From Frankia canadensis (GTDB lineage: Bacteria > Actinomycetota > Actinomycetes > Frankiales > Frankiaceae), in NCBI RefSeq assembly GCF_900197875.1, contig NZ_FZMO01000323.1:1-41407 (forward strand): a stretch of DNA of 41,407 bases, in the 5' to 3' direction. Of this stretch, positions 7,204 through 14,678 are shown piece after piece. Each line of letters starts with the position of its first letter. Position 1 is the first letter of the stretch. Below the pieces are notes generated by a model. It was not told the origin of the DNA and made no database searches. It worked only from the letters and a program-made list of their open reading frames with translations. The translations under genes were made by a program, and so were the position numbers.

Positions 7204-8505
7204 TCAGGCGGAACGTGCCTGGCGTCGGATGGTCATCCGGTCGACGAACCAGTCCCGGGCGAAGGTCGCGACCCGGGCCAGAGCATCGGGCTCGGTGAAC
7301 AGGTGGGTCGCCCCGGGGACGATCTCCAGGCGGTTCGGGCAGCCGGTGAGGCGCTGGCGGGCCCATTCGTTGAGGTCGAGGACGCGATCGTCTCGCCCGC
7401 CGACGATCAGCAGGGTAGGCGCGCGCACCGCCGCCAGCCGGTCGCGAGCCAGGTCCGGCCTGCCGCCCCGGGAGACGATGGCGGCCACGCCGCAGCCGGG
7501 TTCCCCCGCGGCCCACAGGGCGGCCGCCGCTCCGGTGCTCGCGCCGAACCAGCCCACCGGCGCCCCTGCCAGCGACGGCTCGCCCCGCAGCCAGGCGGTG
7601 GCGGCCAGCAGCCGGCGGGCCAGCAGCCCGATGTCGAAGACGTTCCCGACGTCCTCCTCCTCGTCGCCGGTGAGCAGGTCGAACAGCAGGGTGGCGAAGC
7701 CGGCCGCCACCAGGGTGTCGGCGACGAGCCGGTTGCGGGGGCTGTGCCGGCTGCTGCCGCTGCCGTGCGCGAAGGCCACGACGCCGCGGGGACGCGCGGG
7801 CACGGTGAGCCGACCCTCCAGGTGGGTGGGGGCGGGGGCCGGGATCTCGACGTCGGCGCCACGGCCGATGCCGCCGGCCGCCTGCCGCAGCAGATCCACG
7901 ACCTCCTCGTCGCCGGTCTGGGCGAAGTCGGTGTAGAACTCGCCGACGCCGAAGAACGTCTCCGGTGTCTGGACGCAGACCACGTCATCGGCCTCCTGCC
8001 GCAGCCAGGCGACCCGGTCGCGGGCGGCGACCGGGGCGGCGAGCACGATGCGCGCGGCGCCCTGGGCCCGTACCGCCCGGCAGGCGGCGAGCGCGGTCGA
8101 CCCGGTGGCGATCCCGTCGTCGACGACGACCACCGCGCGGCCCAGCAACGGCACGCGCGGACGGCCGGCGCGGAACAGCCGGCCCCGCCGCTCCAGCTCG
8201 ACGGCCTCCCTGGCCTCCACCCGCGCGAAGTCGTCCTGGCCCACCCGGGCCAGGCGGATGGCCTCCTCGTTGACCACCCGCACGCCGCCCTCGGCGATGG
8301 CCCCCATCGCCAGTTCGGGCTGGGAGGGCACGCCGATCTTGCGAACGAGCATCACGTCGAGCGGTGCGGCGAGCGTCCGCGCGACCTCGAACCCGACCGG
8401 GACACCGCCGCGCGGCAGTCCCAGCACGACCACGTCCTGTCCGCGCAGGTGCGCCAACCGGCCCGCGAGCCGCCGCCCGGCGTCCGCACGACTCTCGAAG
8501 ATCAC
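7204..8505 (-). CDS. Phosphoribosyltransferase fused to an alpha/beta (dienelactone-type) hydrolase
   Basis: The protein has 433 residues. Residues 1-215 are a PRTase fold with the PRPP-binding loop VVVVDDGIATGST at 126-137 and an early LGLPRGGVPVGFEVA segment. Residues about 225-433 are an alpha/beta hydrolase: oxyanion region AFAHGSGSSRHS, nucleophile Ser323 in WFGASTG, Asp372 or 373 in VGGRDDRV and His401 in GATHLF. The layout is that of Mycobacterium tuberculosis Rv0571c, a DosR-regulon gene. No substrate is known for that group. The start is GTG at 8505 with a purine-rich GGTGA upstream. The CBS gene follows 226 bases downstream in the same direction. Confidence 0.87.
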   Translation of the reverse strand: MIFESRADAGRRLAGRLAHLRGQDVVVLGLPRGGVPVGFEVARTLAAPLDVMLVRKIGVPSQPELAMGAIAEGGVRVVNEEAIRLARVGQDDFARVEAREAVELERRGRLFRAGRPRVPLLGRAVVVVDDGIATGSTALAACRAVRAQGAARIVLAAPVAARDRVAWLRQEADDVVCVQTPETFFGVGEFYTDFAQTGDEEVVDLLRQAAGGIGRGADVEIPAPAPTHLEGRLTVPARPRGVVAFAHGSGSSRHSPRNRLVADTLVAAGFATLLFDLLTGDEEEDVGNVFDIGLLARRLLAATAWLRGEPSLAGAPVGWFGASTGAAAALWAAGEPGCGVAAIVSRGGRPDLARDRLAAVRAPTLLIVGGRDDRVLDLNEWARQRLTGCPNRLEIVPGATHLFTEPDALARVATFARDWFVDRMTIRRQARSA

Positions 8506-9317
8506 GATGGTTCACCGCCCTCCCGACGGGCGGCCGGCCTCGAGCCGATGCCGCCTGCGGTGGTGATGCCCCCATCGTGCGGCCCGATCCCCACCCGGGC
8601 CATGGCGCCCGGTGCCCGGACACCGTCACCCGATCGGGCCATCCACACTGGATCCGGCGCCGGGCCTGCGGCCCTGCCCGCGTCCCCCTCGCGCCCACCT
8701 CGACAGGCGCCAGGAAGCGGCGGATGTCCCGAAGAACAGGTGCCGAACTGGCATAGGGCCACTGACCATCACATTGGTCGCCGGCGGCCGTCGCGCGGCG
8801 GCAGCCGCCCACGAGACCGTGCATAATCGAGCAGGTGACGCTCCGCTTGCAGCACGGCCGCGCCCCTCACTGGGCGTGGCAGGTGGTCTGTCGTCCCGGA
8901 GCCTGTCCGTGTTGTCCCAGCCCTCGCGCCCACTGAGGCCCATCGCCACGCGAAGGGTCCGCGCGGCCCGGTAAGCACCGGCGCCGCCCAGGGCGCGAGG
9001 GATCTCGGAGCCCACCGCGCCGAGCCCGGCCGCAGGATGATCCCGGTACCCCACCGGCAATCCCCGCCGCCCGCATGTCCAGATCCGACGCTCACGCCGG
9101 CCGCGGCCACAGCCGTGGGATCGACCCGGGGGACCCGACCGGTGCACGCCGGTCGTCGCCGCCGATTCGACGGCTGATCGGGAGCCGGACCTCGACGCTC
9201 AGGTCCGGTGTCGGTGCCAGAACGGTCACATCGGCCAGTCGGTGGACAGCACCCCGTCCGCCTCACGTCCCACCACGTCGTCATCCGTCCGCACCCAGCA
9301 GGAAGGCAGCGTCAGCC
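8506..9317. other. Gene-poor stretch
   Basis: This stretch of about 810 bases has open frames on both strands, but their translations are Arg/Gly/Pro-rich shadow-like sequence with no recognisable domain and no convincing ribosome binding site. It should hold the promoters for the divergent neighbours. I see no RNA gene or strong hairpin in it. Confidence 0.5.
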
Positions 9318-9965
9318 GTGTCCTTCATGGCATGGATGAACCGGTTGCGAGCCGACGGGTACCTGGTCTGCCCCGGCAGCTGCGCGGTGCCCGTCGATGT
9401 CCGCGGCGTCCGCGGCGACGGCGTCGGTCTGCACTTCCGCTGCCGGGGGACGGCCATCCGCCTGGCCGCGTACCGGCCCGGTCGGGCGGCGTGGCAGGTC
9501 GCCGTGCGGGACGCGTCCTGGTGCCCCGAGGAATCGCTGCAGCTGTGGGTCCACAGCCCGCTCGACGGCACGCCACCCCCCACGGACGCGCGACTCGCCT
9601 TCCCCGGCGACGCGGGCCCCGACCGGGAGGTCATCCTGGACGGCTCGGACGCCTGGGGCTGGCGCGGTCACGAGGCCGGCCTGCTGCGCCCGGACACCGC
9701 GGCCCGCCTCTTCGACCACCTGCTGGCCACCCTCGCCGACCCGACAGCCACCGCGGCCGTCCTCCAGGCCACCGCCCCGCCCTCCGCCGGCCAGGCGGCC
9801 CGCCCGACCACACGACACGAGACCCCCGAAGAGATCACCATTCCGGCGGCCCGCACGGGACGGTCCGGCCAACCCGCCCTCGCCACCTCCCCCGTCATGT
9901 CCGCCCGCCCGGTCTCCGCCTCCTCGGCGGGGGGTGGTCGTCACATGCCCCCCGTCATCCTGTAA
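9318..9965 (+). CDS. Hypothetical protein of about 215 residues
   Basis: I do not recognise the family. The likely start is the GTG at 9318 (GGAAGG 12 bases upstream) or the ATG at 9327. The protein opens with MNRLRADGYLVCPGSCAVPVDVRG, then a globular part containing LHFRCRGTAIRLAAYRPGRAAWQVAV, LDGSDAWGWRGHEAGLL and DTAARLFDHLLATLADP. The last 60 residues are Pro/Ala/Thr-rich and probably disordered. The CPGSC pair and the Cys in FRCRG could form a small metal site, but no known motif is complete. It stands alone, 16 bases before a tRNA gene. Confidence 0.6.
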   Translation: MSFMAWMNRLRADGYLVCPGSCAVPVDVRGVRGDGVGLHFRCRGTAIRLAAYRPGRAAWQVAVRDASWCPEESLQLWVHSPLDGTPPPTDARLAFPGDAGPDREVILDGSDAWGWRGHEAGLLRPDTAARLFDHLLATLADPTATAAVLQATAPPSAGQAARPTTRHETPEEITIPAARTGRSGQPALATSPVMSARPVSASSAGGGRHMPPVIL

Positions 9966-9981
9966 GCTGCAGTTACTTCCA

Positions 9982-10055
9982 GGGGGTGTAGCTCAGCCTG
10001 GTAGAGCGCCTCCCTCGCACGGAGGAGGCCAGGGGTTCGAGTCCCCTCACCTCCA
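9982..10055 (+). tRNA. tRNA-Ala (anticodon CGC)
   Basis: A complete cloverleaf of 74 bases folds here. The acceptor stem pairs GGGGGTG (9982-9988) with CACCTCC (10048-10054) with one G-T pair. The D arm is 9991-10007. The anticodon stem CCTCC/GGAGG encloses the loop CTCGCAC with anticodon CGC at 10016-10018, reading the alanine codon GCG. The T arm is AGGGG-TTCGAGT-CCCCT. The discriminator base is A and the CCA end is not encoded. Confidence 0.95.
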
Positions 10056-10075
10056 CGAGCCGGCCCGTCGTGTTC

Positions 10076-10092
10076 GCCGATCTTTGATCGGC
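10076..10092 (+). terminator. Hairpin after tRNA-Ala
   Basis: GCCGATC-TTT-GATCGGC is a perfect 7-base-pair stem 20 bases after the tRNA. It has no clean T-run after it, so it could be a weak terminator or a processing signal. Confidence 0.45.
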
Positions 10093-10266
10093 TTCGCGGC
10101 GGGCCGCGATGTTTTCCCGGGGGGCGACCCCCGGACCCCCGTTCGGCCGGCGTGGAGTTGACCCAAGGTGGTCAGGTGGTCTCGGGCGGGTCTTCGGGAG
10201 CTCGCGGGCGCTATCCGTCGGCGGGGCGGTGGGATCATGGAGTCGTCTGGTTCATGACGGGACGCC

Positions 10267-10642
10267 GTGGGGAGATTCTCGGGTCGTGTTCGGTTCGGCG
10301 CCCGGGTGCGGCTGTTCGTCCCGCCGGGCTTCGACACCACGCCGATCGACGTCGCTCTGGAGAGGCTGCCGGCCCTGTTCGACGTGTCCCGGTGGTCTAT
10401 CCCGACGGCGACCGACACGGCGGCCGGCCACATCACCAGGTGGAAGTGACCACTGCTGCTGGCGCCGACCCAGATTCTGGCCAGCCTCACGGGCGGCGTG
10501 GTCCGGGACGACCCGCTTGATCTGCTCACCGTACGTCGAGTGCTGGCCTGGTATCCCGACGATGTCTGGCGCTGTGTCCTGGCCGCCGGCTGGCTGCGGG
10601 TGAGCCAGGAGCAACCGTTCGTCGGCCGCACCAGCGAGCACG
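10267..10642 (+). pseudogene. Remnant of a DUF4037 (nucleotidyltransferase-like) gene
   Basis: Two pieces in the same frame are separated by a stop at 10447-10449. The first contains RFGARVRLFVPPGFDTTPIDVALERLP, which fits the region after the DHDWGPR-type motif of DUF4037 proteins. The second contains LAPTQILASLTGG, LAWYPDDVWRCVLAAGWLRVSQEQPFVGRTSE, which is the strongly conserved DUF4037 core. Between them a HHQVEVTT segment is present in another frame, so an indel and a deletion have broken the gene. The homology stops abruptly at about 10640, where the DNA becomes the antisense of vapC. N- and C-terminal parts are missing. The identification rests on recalled family motifs. Confidence 0.65.
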
Positions 10643-10940
10643 GAGGCGTCGACGGCGCCGAGTGGGAAGTCGCTGTACTTCTCGACCAGCTCGACCATCC
10701 GGTCGAGGTCCTGGCGAGCAAGCGGGATCAGGCTGATCTGTCCGGTGTTGATGGAGCGCAGGAACGCGGCTTCGGCGCGGGTTCCTTTCTCCCGTTCGAG
10801 CATGAAACAGACTTCGGTCAGGACGGGTAGGGAACGAGTAGCGGCCGGGGCGTGCGCCGCATGAGAGCGACGCTGCGGGCGTGGTGCTCGTCGTCGGTGT
10901 CGGCGGCGGCGATCAGCGGCCCGGTGTCCCAGACAATCAC
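10643..10940 (-). pseudogene. Broken PIN-domain toxin gene (vapC-like)
   Basis: The frame starts at the GTG at 10940, overlapping the antitoxin stop by four bases, and reads VWDTGPLIAAADTDDEHHARSV, a typical PIN N-terminus with its first acidic residue. Near 10829 the frame breaks: a TGA follows VPYPS, and the continuing homology TEVCFMLEREKG is in another frame, as if one base were lost. The second half runs to LGAVDASVLA, where the catalytic Asp of the PIN C-terminal motif is present, and then joins the DUF4037 remnant. The last part of the PIN domain is missing. A functional ribonuclease toxin is very unlikely. Confidence 0.75.
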
Positions 10941-11158
10941 TCGGGGTCGCGCCCCAGTTCGGCGCGCAGGACCTCAGCCGAACGGGTGGCGAGATCGCCC
11001 TTGCCGCTGGCCAACGCACCGACGAAATAGGGCAGTGGCCACTCGTCGCCGCCGCTCTCGGCGGGCGCGCTCTCGCGCACGAGAGCCAGGATCGGCGCCA
11101 CCTGCGACTCGGGTAGGCGGTCGATCAGACTGTGCAGCTCATCCCGCAGAGTACTCAC
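10937..11158 (-). CDS. Antitoxin-like protein paired with the broken vapC
   Basis: The product is 73 residues: STLRDELHSLIDRLPE at the start, then LALVRESAP and a C-terminal VGALASGKGDLATRSAEVL. The helix-rich N-terminus with LIDRLPE followed by a toxin-wrapping tail is typical of small antitoxins encoded just before PIN toxins. The stop overlaps the toxin GTG (GTGA), the usual coupling in such pairs. The GTG at 11158 has no strong ribosome binding site, and the upstream promoter region is replaced by transposase sequence, so expression is uncertain. The gene itself appears intact although its toxin is not. Confidence 0.65.
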   Translation of the reverse strand: MSTLRDELHSLIDRLPESQVAPILALVRESAPAESGGDEWPLPYFVGALASGKGDLATRSAEVLRAELGRDPE

Positions 11159-11162
11159 CCGT

Positions 11163-11377
11163 CGTGGATACGACCGGCGCGTGGCCAGCCACCAAGATCC
11201 GCCGGGACGCGAGCTGAACGGCGGATCGCACCCCCGCACGGCCGCCACGGTCGCGGTGTGGGTCACGCCGACGATGTAGACCAGGTTCCGATCGGTGAGC
11301 TCTTGGCGGAACTTGGCCGAGTCTCCGTAGCCGGCGTCGGCGAGGACCGGGCGGGCACACCATCCGGTGAGCTCGGC
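11163..11377 (-). mobile_element. Fragment of an IS701-type (DDE) transposase gene
   Basis: On the minus strand from about 11377 the frame reads AELTGWCARPVLADAGYGD, then SAKFRQELTDRNLVYIVGVT and a DPPFSSRPGG segment. The ADAGYGD motif with FRQEL and YIVGVT following is the pattern around the second catalytic Asp of IS701-family transposases. Neither the N-terminal catalytic Asp region nor the C-terminal Glu region is found in frame, so it is a non-functional relic. It abuts the antitoxin gene. Confidence 0.7.
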
Positions 11378-11492
11378 TGGGGCTTGCCGCCGGGGATGCG
11401 GCGCCAGGCCAGTACGAGGGCCACTCGCCTTTGACGGGACGACGGGACCAGCTCGGCGCCACCAACGGGTCCACAGCTACTCGCAGGTCAGG

Positions 11493-11520
11493 GCCTTGAT
11501 CGGAAAAATCCGATCAAGGC
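11493..11520. repeat. Perfect 12-base-pair hairpin
   Basis: GCCTTGATCGGA and TCCGATCAAGGC flank the loop AAAA. A partial copy of one arm (CTTTGATCG) follows at once. It lies beside the transposase fragment and may be an insertion-sequence end or a terminator; no T-run follows. Confidence 0.6.
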
Positions 11521-11687
11521 CTTTGATCGTTTGCCCGTCGACGTAGTTGCCCGAGATCTGGCCGAGCTGGTGGCGCCGGCAGCGCCGGGCGTCCGCCGCG
11601 CCCGGCGAGGGTCACAACATCGTGGGCGGAGGACCACCCTGCCCCGCTCCGTCGCCCTCCCTCGGGCAACGGCAACCACCCGAGCTG

Positions 11688-11706
11688 CTACTACAGAGAC
11701 TAGTAG
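11688..11706. promoter_or_regulatory. Putative BlaI-type operator 1
   Basis: CTACTACAGAGACTAGTAG contains CTACTA/TAGTAG arms and the string CTACA-N5-TAGTAG, which recurs at 13486-13501. BlaI/MecI/CopY repressors bind TACA/TGTA-like dyads, and a BlaI-type gene is in the same locus. The site lies 111 bases before the ATG of the 39-residue membrane peptide at 11817. Confidence 0.6.
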
Positions 11707-11816
11707 GGAACTTCGATGCACCTCCGGAGTGTCCACCGGCCCGCCCCGGGAGGCCCAAGTGCTCGGCTCCCCGGGACCAGGGGGAAAGCGAGACAGGGCC
11801 GTGAGGGAGGACCGAG

Positions 11817-11936
11817 ATGAAGAGGTACACGCCGATCTACGGCTTGGTCGTGGGGCTTGCCATCGTCACTCTGCTCGTCGTCGGACTTCCCGGTACGGCG
11901 CTGGTGCAGGCTCGTCCTGGTCAGGCGCAGTGGTAG
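11817..11936 (+). CDS. 39-residue single-span membrane peptide
   Basis: A small gene with a strong ribosome binding site (GGGAGGA seven bases before the ATG). The product starts MKRYTPIYGLVVGLAIVTLL, continues as a hydrophobic helix through VVGLPGTALVQ and ends ARPGQAQW. It could be a membrane-spanning peptide or a tiny secreted one. Its 3' end overlaps the convergent M56 protease gene by 16 bases. The BlaI-type operator at 11688 lies upstream, so it is probably in the same regulon as the protease and repressor. I know of no named family. Confidence 0.6.
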   Translation: MKRYTPIYGLVVGLAIVTLLVVGLPGTALVQARPGQAQW

Positions 11937-12847
11937 CCGAGGTCGCTCAGGGCGGGCATGGTGATGACCGTCAGCGGCGTGAGGAGGAGGGCGGCGATCA
12001 GCAGGGCCCGCGCCGCGACAGCGGGACCGCCGAGCGGTGCCTGTGCGGTGAGCAGGCGCAGAACCCGTTGGTGGACCGCGGTGCTTCCCATGCCCAGCGC
12101 GGACGCGGGTGGGGCCGCGAGACGCAGGACGGCGTGCGCGACGGTGTGACGGGGGCAGTGGCGCGTTGCGCCGTCGTCGGCGGCGAGTTCCACGAGCCGC
12201 CGCAGCTCACCGTGCATGTCCTCGAAGAGGGAGACGGGCCCGAACGCCCGGTCGAGGATCGCCGCGCCGGTCAGGATGAGGTGATGCCGGCCGCGCAGAT
12301 GGGTCCGCTCGTGTGCGATCACCGCGCGAAGCTCGGCGGCCGGCAGAGTGCGGAGCGCTCCTGCGGTCAGTACGACGGTCGCGTCCCGTCCCGGTAGGCA
12401 GAACGCGCTGGGTTGGGGGTGGTCGAGGACGACGACGTCGAGCGTCGGATGGAAGCGGCCCGCAAGGCGGATGTCGCGGTGGGTGCGGTGCCGAATCCGC
12501 CGCTGGGTGAGCGTGACGGCGGCGATGGCATGCCCAAGACGTGCCATCACGCCGAGGATGCCAGCGACGCCTGCCGCCTGCGGCGCTGTCCAGGTGGGCA
12601 CGGGCAGCTGATGGTCCGCCCAGCCGCACCACTGCACCAGCAGGACGAGTAGGTCACCCAGAGCATGGTTGGGCACGATCAGCAGGAGTGGGGCGAGGAT
12701 CAAGGTAGCGACGACAGACGCCGCCGCGGCGAGCCACATGCTGATCGCCAGCCGGGGCGCGCGGGACGTCCATGAGGCCCCGACCAGCGGACGCGGGAGT
12801 CCGAAGGCGACGAGCAGGGCATAGGCGGTCAGCCCGGCGGGAATCAC
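11921..12847 (-). CDS. M56-family membrane metalloprotease (BlaR1/MecR1-like, no sensor domain)
   Basis: The protein has 308 residues. It begins with a membrane helix (PAGLTAYALLVAFGLPRPLV), a second at about 35-60 and a third near 92-112, then a cytosolic protease domain with the zinc motif HERTH at 179-183 and a downstream LVELAADDGA acidic ligand region; a last hydrophobic helix lies at the C-terminus. BlaR1 relatives cleave the BlaI repressor when a signal is sensed. The penicillin-binding sensor domain of BlaR1 is absent, so the signal must come another way. The start GTG at 12847 overlaps the blaI stop (GTGA), showing a two-gene operon. Confidence 0.88.
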   Translation of the reverse strand: MIPAGLTAYALLVAFGLPRPLVGASWTSRAPRLAISMWLAAAASVVATLILAPLLLIVPNHALGDLLVLLVQWCGWADHQLPVPTWTAPQAAGVAGILGVMARLGHAIAAVTLTQRRIRHRTHRDIRLAGRFHPTLDVVVLDHPQPSAFCLPGRDATVVLTAGALRTLPAAELRAVIAHERTHLRGRHHLILTGAAILDRAFGPVSLFEDMHGELRRLVELAADDGATRHCPRHTVAHAVLRLAAPPASALGMGSTAVHQRVLRLLTAQAPLGGPAVAARALLIAALLLTPLTVITMPALSDLGYHCA

Positions 12848-13239
12848 GCCGTCGGCGTCCCGTCGTCGTCGCCGCCCCGCCTGCGCTGACCCTCGTGCCA
12901 CTGCACGGCGCTACGCAACGACTCGTACTCCGCCGCGTTCATGGTCTCGACGAAGTGCAGCAGCGTCAGGCCCCGGTCCTCGGCCCCTGAGAGCACCTCG
13001 CTCATCAACCGGGCCGTGTACGCGCTGCGACTGAGCGCCGGCTGGTAGCGGTACGACCTCCCCGACCGCTCCCGGGCGAGCCAGCCCTTGCGGAACAGTC
13101 GGTCCATCACGGTCATCACCGTCGTGTAGGCCAACGGGCGGTCAAGCAGCCCCCGGACGTCCCGCACGGCCATCGGCCCCCGGGCCGACCACACCCGATC
13201 CATGATCTCGGCCTCCAGGTCGCCGAGCTGTTCCACCAC
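12844..13239 (-). CDS. BlaI/MecI/CopY-family transcriptional repressor
   Basis: The protein has 131 residues from the GTG at 13239 (a second GTG follows at 13236; GGAG upstream). The winged helix reads LGDLEAEIMDRVWSARGPMAVRDV, then RPLAYTTVMTVMDRLFRKGWLARER and GRSYRYQPALSRSAY, which is the diagnostic BlaI pattern (TTVMTVMDRL, then a wing with YRYQP). The C-terminal helices for dimerisation follow, with an Arg/Asp-rich tail. It is cotranscribed with the M56 protease that would cleave it. Two matching operator copies lie at 11688 and 13486. Confidence 0.92.
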   Translation of the reverse strand: MVEQLGDLEAEIMDRVWSARGPMAVRDVRGLLDRPLAYTTVMTVMDRLFRKGWLARERSGRSYRYQPALSRSAYTARLMSEVLSGAEDRGLTLLHFVETMNAAEYESLRSAVQWHEGQRRRGGDDDGTPTA

Positions 13240-13485
13240 GCCCCGTTCGTCTCCTGTCCCACCCGCACGGCGGCGATCCGCGATACCGACACCCGAGTTC
13301 ACCACTGCGCACGCGTCCGCGTCACCCACGCGGCCGCCATGCCAGGGAGCTCCCGGTCGCCGACTCCCGGCGACTCCGCGGCGGCGAGGGCCACCGGTTG
13401 CCCCAGGATCTTCCCAGCTGGCGCTCTGCGACGGAGGTCCGGATGCGCCGCCCGTTCCGGAGGCCGCCCGCTCTGCCCCTATCTG

Positions 13486-13501
13486 CTACATGGCATAGTA
13501 G
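13486..13501. promoter_or_regulatory. Putative BlaI-type operator 2
   Basis: CTACATGGCATAGTAG shares CTACA-N5-TAGTAG with operator 1 at the same spacing. It lies between blaI and the divergent NlpC/P60 gene, 32 bases before the GTG at 13533, where a bound repressor would block that operon. Confidence 0.6.
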
Positions 13502-13532
13502 TTAGGAGCCGAGTGGGGCGAAGGAGGGATCT

Positions 13533-14594
13533 TTGGTGGATCGCACCGCGGGGAACGGGCTTCCAGCGCTGGACACCACACACGCCGCGGGGCGCGGCCT
13601 TCTGTATCAGGCCACTCAGCTCGGCAGACGGAGCATCCGGCTCACGCGCGCGCAGCGCCGAGCCGCGACCGTCGCGATGATGACCACGGGCAGTTTCGCC
13701 GCGGCGTCCACCGGGTTCGCCCTGGCGACCTCCGACAACCTGCCCGCCGTGCCCGCCACACCGGTCACCACGGCGGACCTGATCGCCGGCTCGCACCCGC
13801 TCACCCCAGATCGCCAGGCCGTGCCCCTCGCCGACGCGATCGCGGAACCGACTTCGGCGTCCAGCTTCACCGCCGTGTCCATCAGCCCGGACCGTTCCAC
13901 GATTGCCCCGAACTCCTCCGTCGTCTTCACCGTGCGCGCGGCCACGGCGGACGGACGGACTCCCCTCGCAGGGGCGACGGTACGGATCGCCATGGTCGAC
14001 GGCCCGAAGTGGACCACCACCGCCCGGCTGCGGACCAACGGCGCCGGCGAGGCATATATCTCCGCCCGGCTGCTGTCGACCATCACTCTCACCGCTGTCT
14101 TCGACGGCTCCGACGCGTTGCGCCCCTCTCTCGCCGGCGCGACCACGGTCACCGTCACCGCACCGAACACACAGTCCACCAGCGCCAGCGAAGCACCCTC
14201 GATCGCGGGTACCCCGTCGGTGGTCACCGAAGTACCTGCGAGCGGAATCGGCGCGAAAGCCGTCTACCTCGCCTCGCTACAGAAGGGCAAGCCCTACGTC
14301 TGGGGGGCCGCGGGCCCCTACGCCTTCGACTGCTCGGGCTACGCCCAGTACGTCTACCGGCAGCTCGGCCGGAATCTGCCACGTACGGCGCAACAACAGT
14401 TCCAGGCCACGATCCGGATACCGAAATCCGGCAAGCAGCCCGGAGACCTGATCTTCTTCGGGACGCCAGGCAACATTACCCATATGGGCATCTACGCAGG
14501 AAACGGCTACATGTGGGCCGCGCCGCAGACGGGGCGCACCATCAACCTACAACCCATCTACTCCAGCACCTACTACGTCGGCCGGGTCAGGTGA
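13533..14594 (+). CDS. Secreted or membrane-anchored NlpC/P60 peptidoglycan hydrolase
   Basis: The protein has 353 residues from the GTG at 13533 (GGAGGG upstream). Residues about 45-70 are a hydrophobic export or anchor segment after an Arg-rich stretch. Residues about 110-210 are an immunoglobulin-like domain (FTAVSISPDRSTIAPNSSV, later TTTARLRTNGAGEAYISA). Residues about 245-353 are the NlpC/P60 domain: KPYVWGAAGPYAFDCSGYAQY with catalytic Cys267, and ITHMGIYAGNGYMWAAP with His317. It should cut peptide stems in the cell wall. It heads a run of three plus-strand genes (with DUF6153 and DUF305) and has a BlaI-type operator in front, so cell-wall remodelling is probably tied to the M56/BlaI signal. 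Confidence 0.9.
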   Translation: MVDRTAGNGLPALDTTHAAGRGLLYQATQLGRRSIRLTRAQRRAATVAMMTTGSFAAASTGFALATSDNLPAVPATPVTTADLIAGSHPLTPDRQAVPLADAIAEPTSASSFTAVSISPDRSTIAPNSSVVFTVRAATADGRTPLAGATVRIAMVDGPKWTTTARLRTNGAGEAYISARLLSTITLTAVFDGSDALRPSLAGATTVTVTAPNTQSTSASEAPSIAGTPSVVTEVPASGIGAKAVYLASLQKGKPYVWGAAGPYAFDCSGYAQYVYRQLGRNLPRTAQQQFQATIRIPKSGKQPGDLIFFGTPGNITHMGIYAGNGYMWAAPQTGRTINLQPIYSSTYYVGRVR

Positions 14595-14678
14595 CCCGTT
14601 CCTCTCTCCCTCCATCGACGGCGGGTTGACGTGGTTTCGGTCCGCGTCGACCCACGTGGTCCCGGGCAGAATGAGGCC

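Noticed and set aside
8626-9284. Minus-strand frames of about 170 codons before the hypothetical gene
   Set aside because: Arg/Gly/Pro-rich, no domain and no ribosome binding site; typical shadow frames of GC-rich DNA.
10152-10520. Plus-strand frame after tRNA-Ala as a separate gene
   Set aside because: It is a shifted frame of the DUF4037 remnant; only the short HHQVEVTT piece has meaning.
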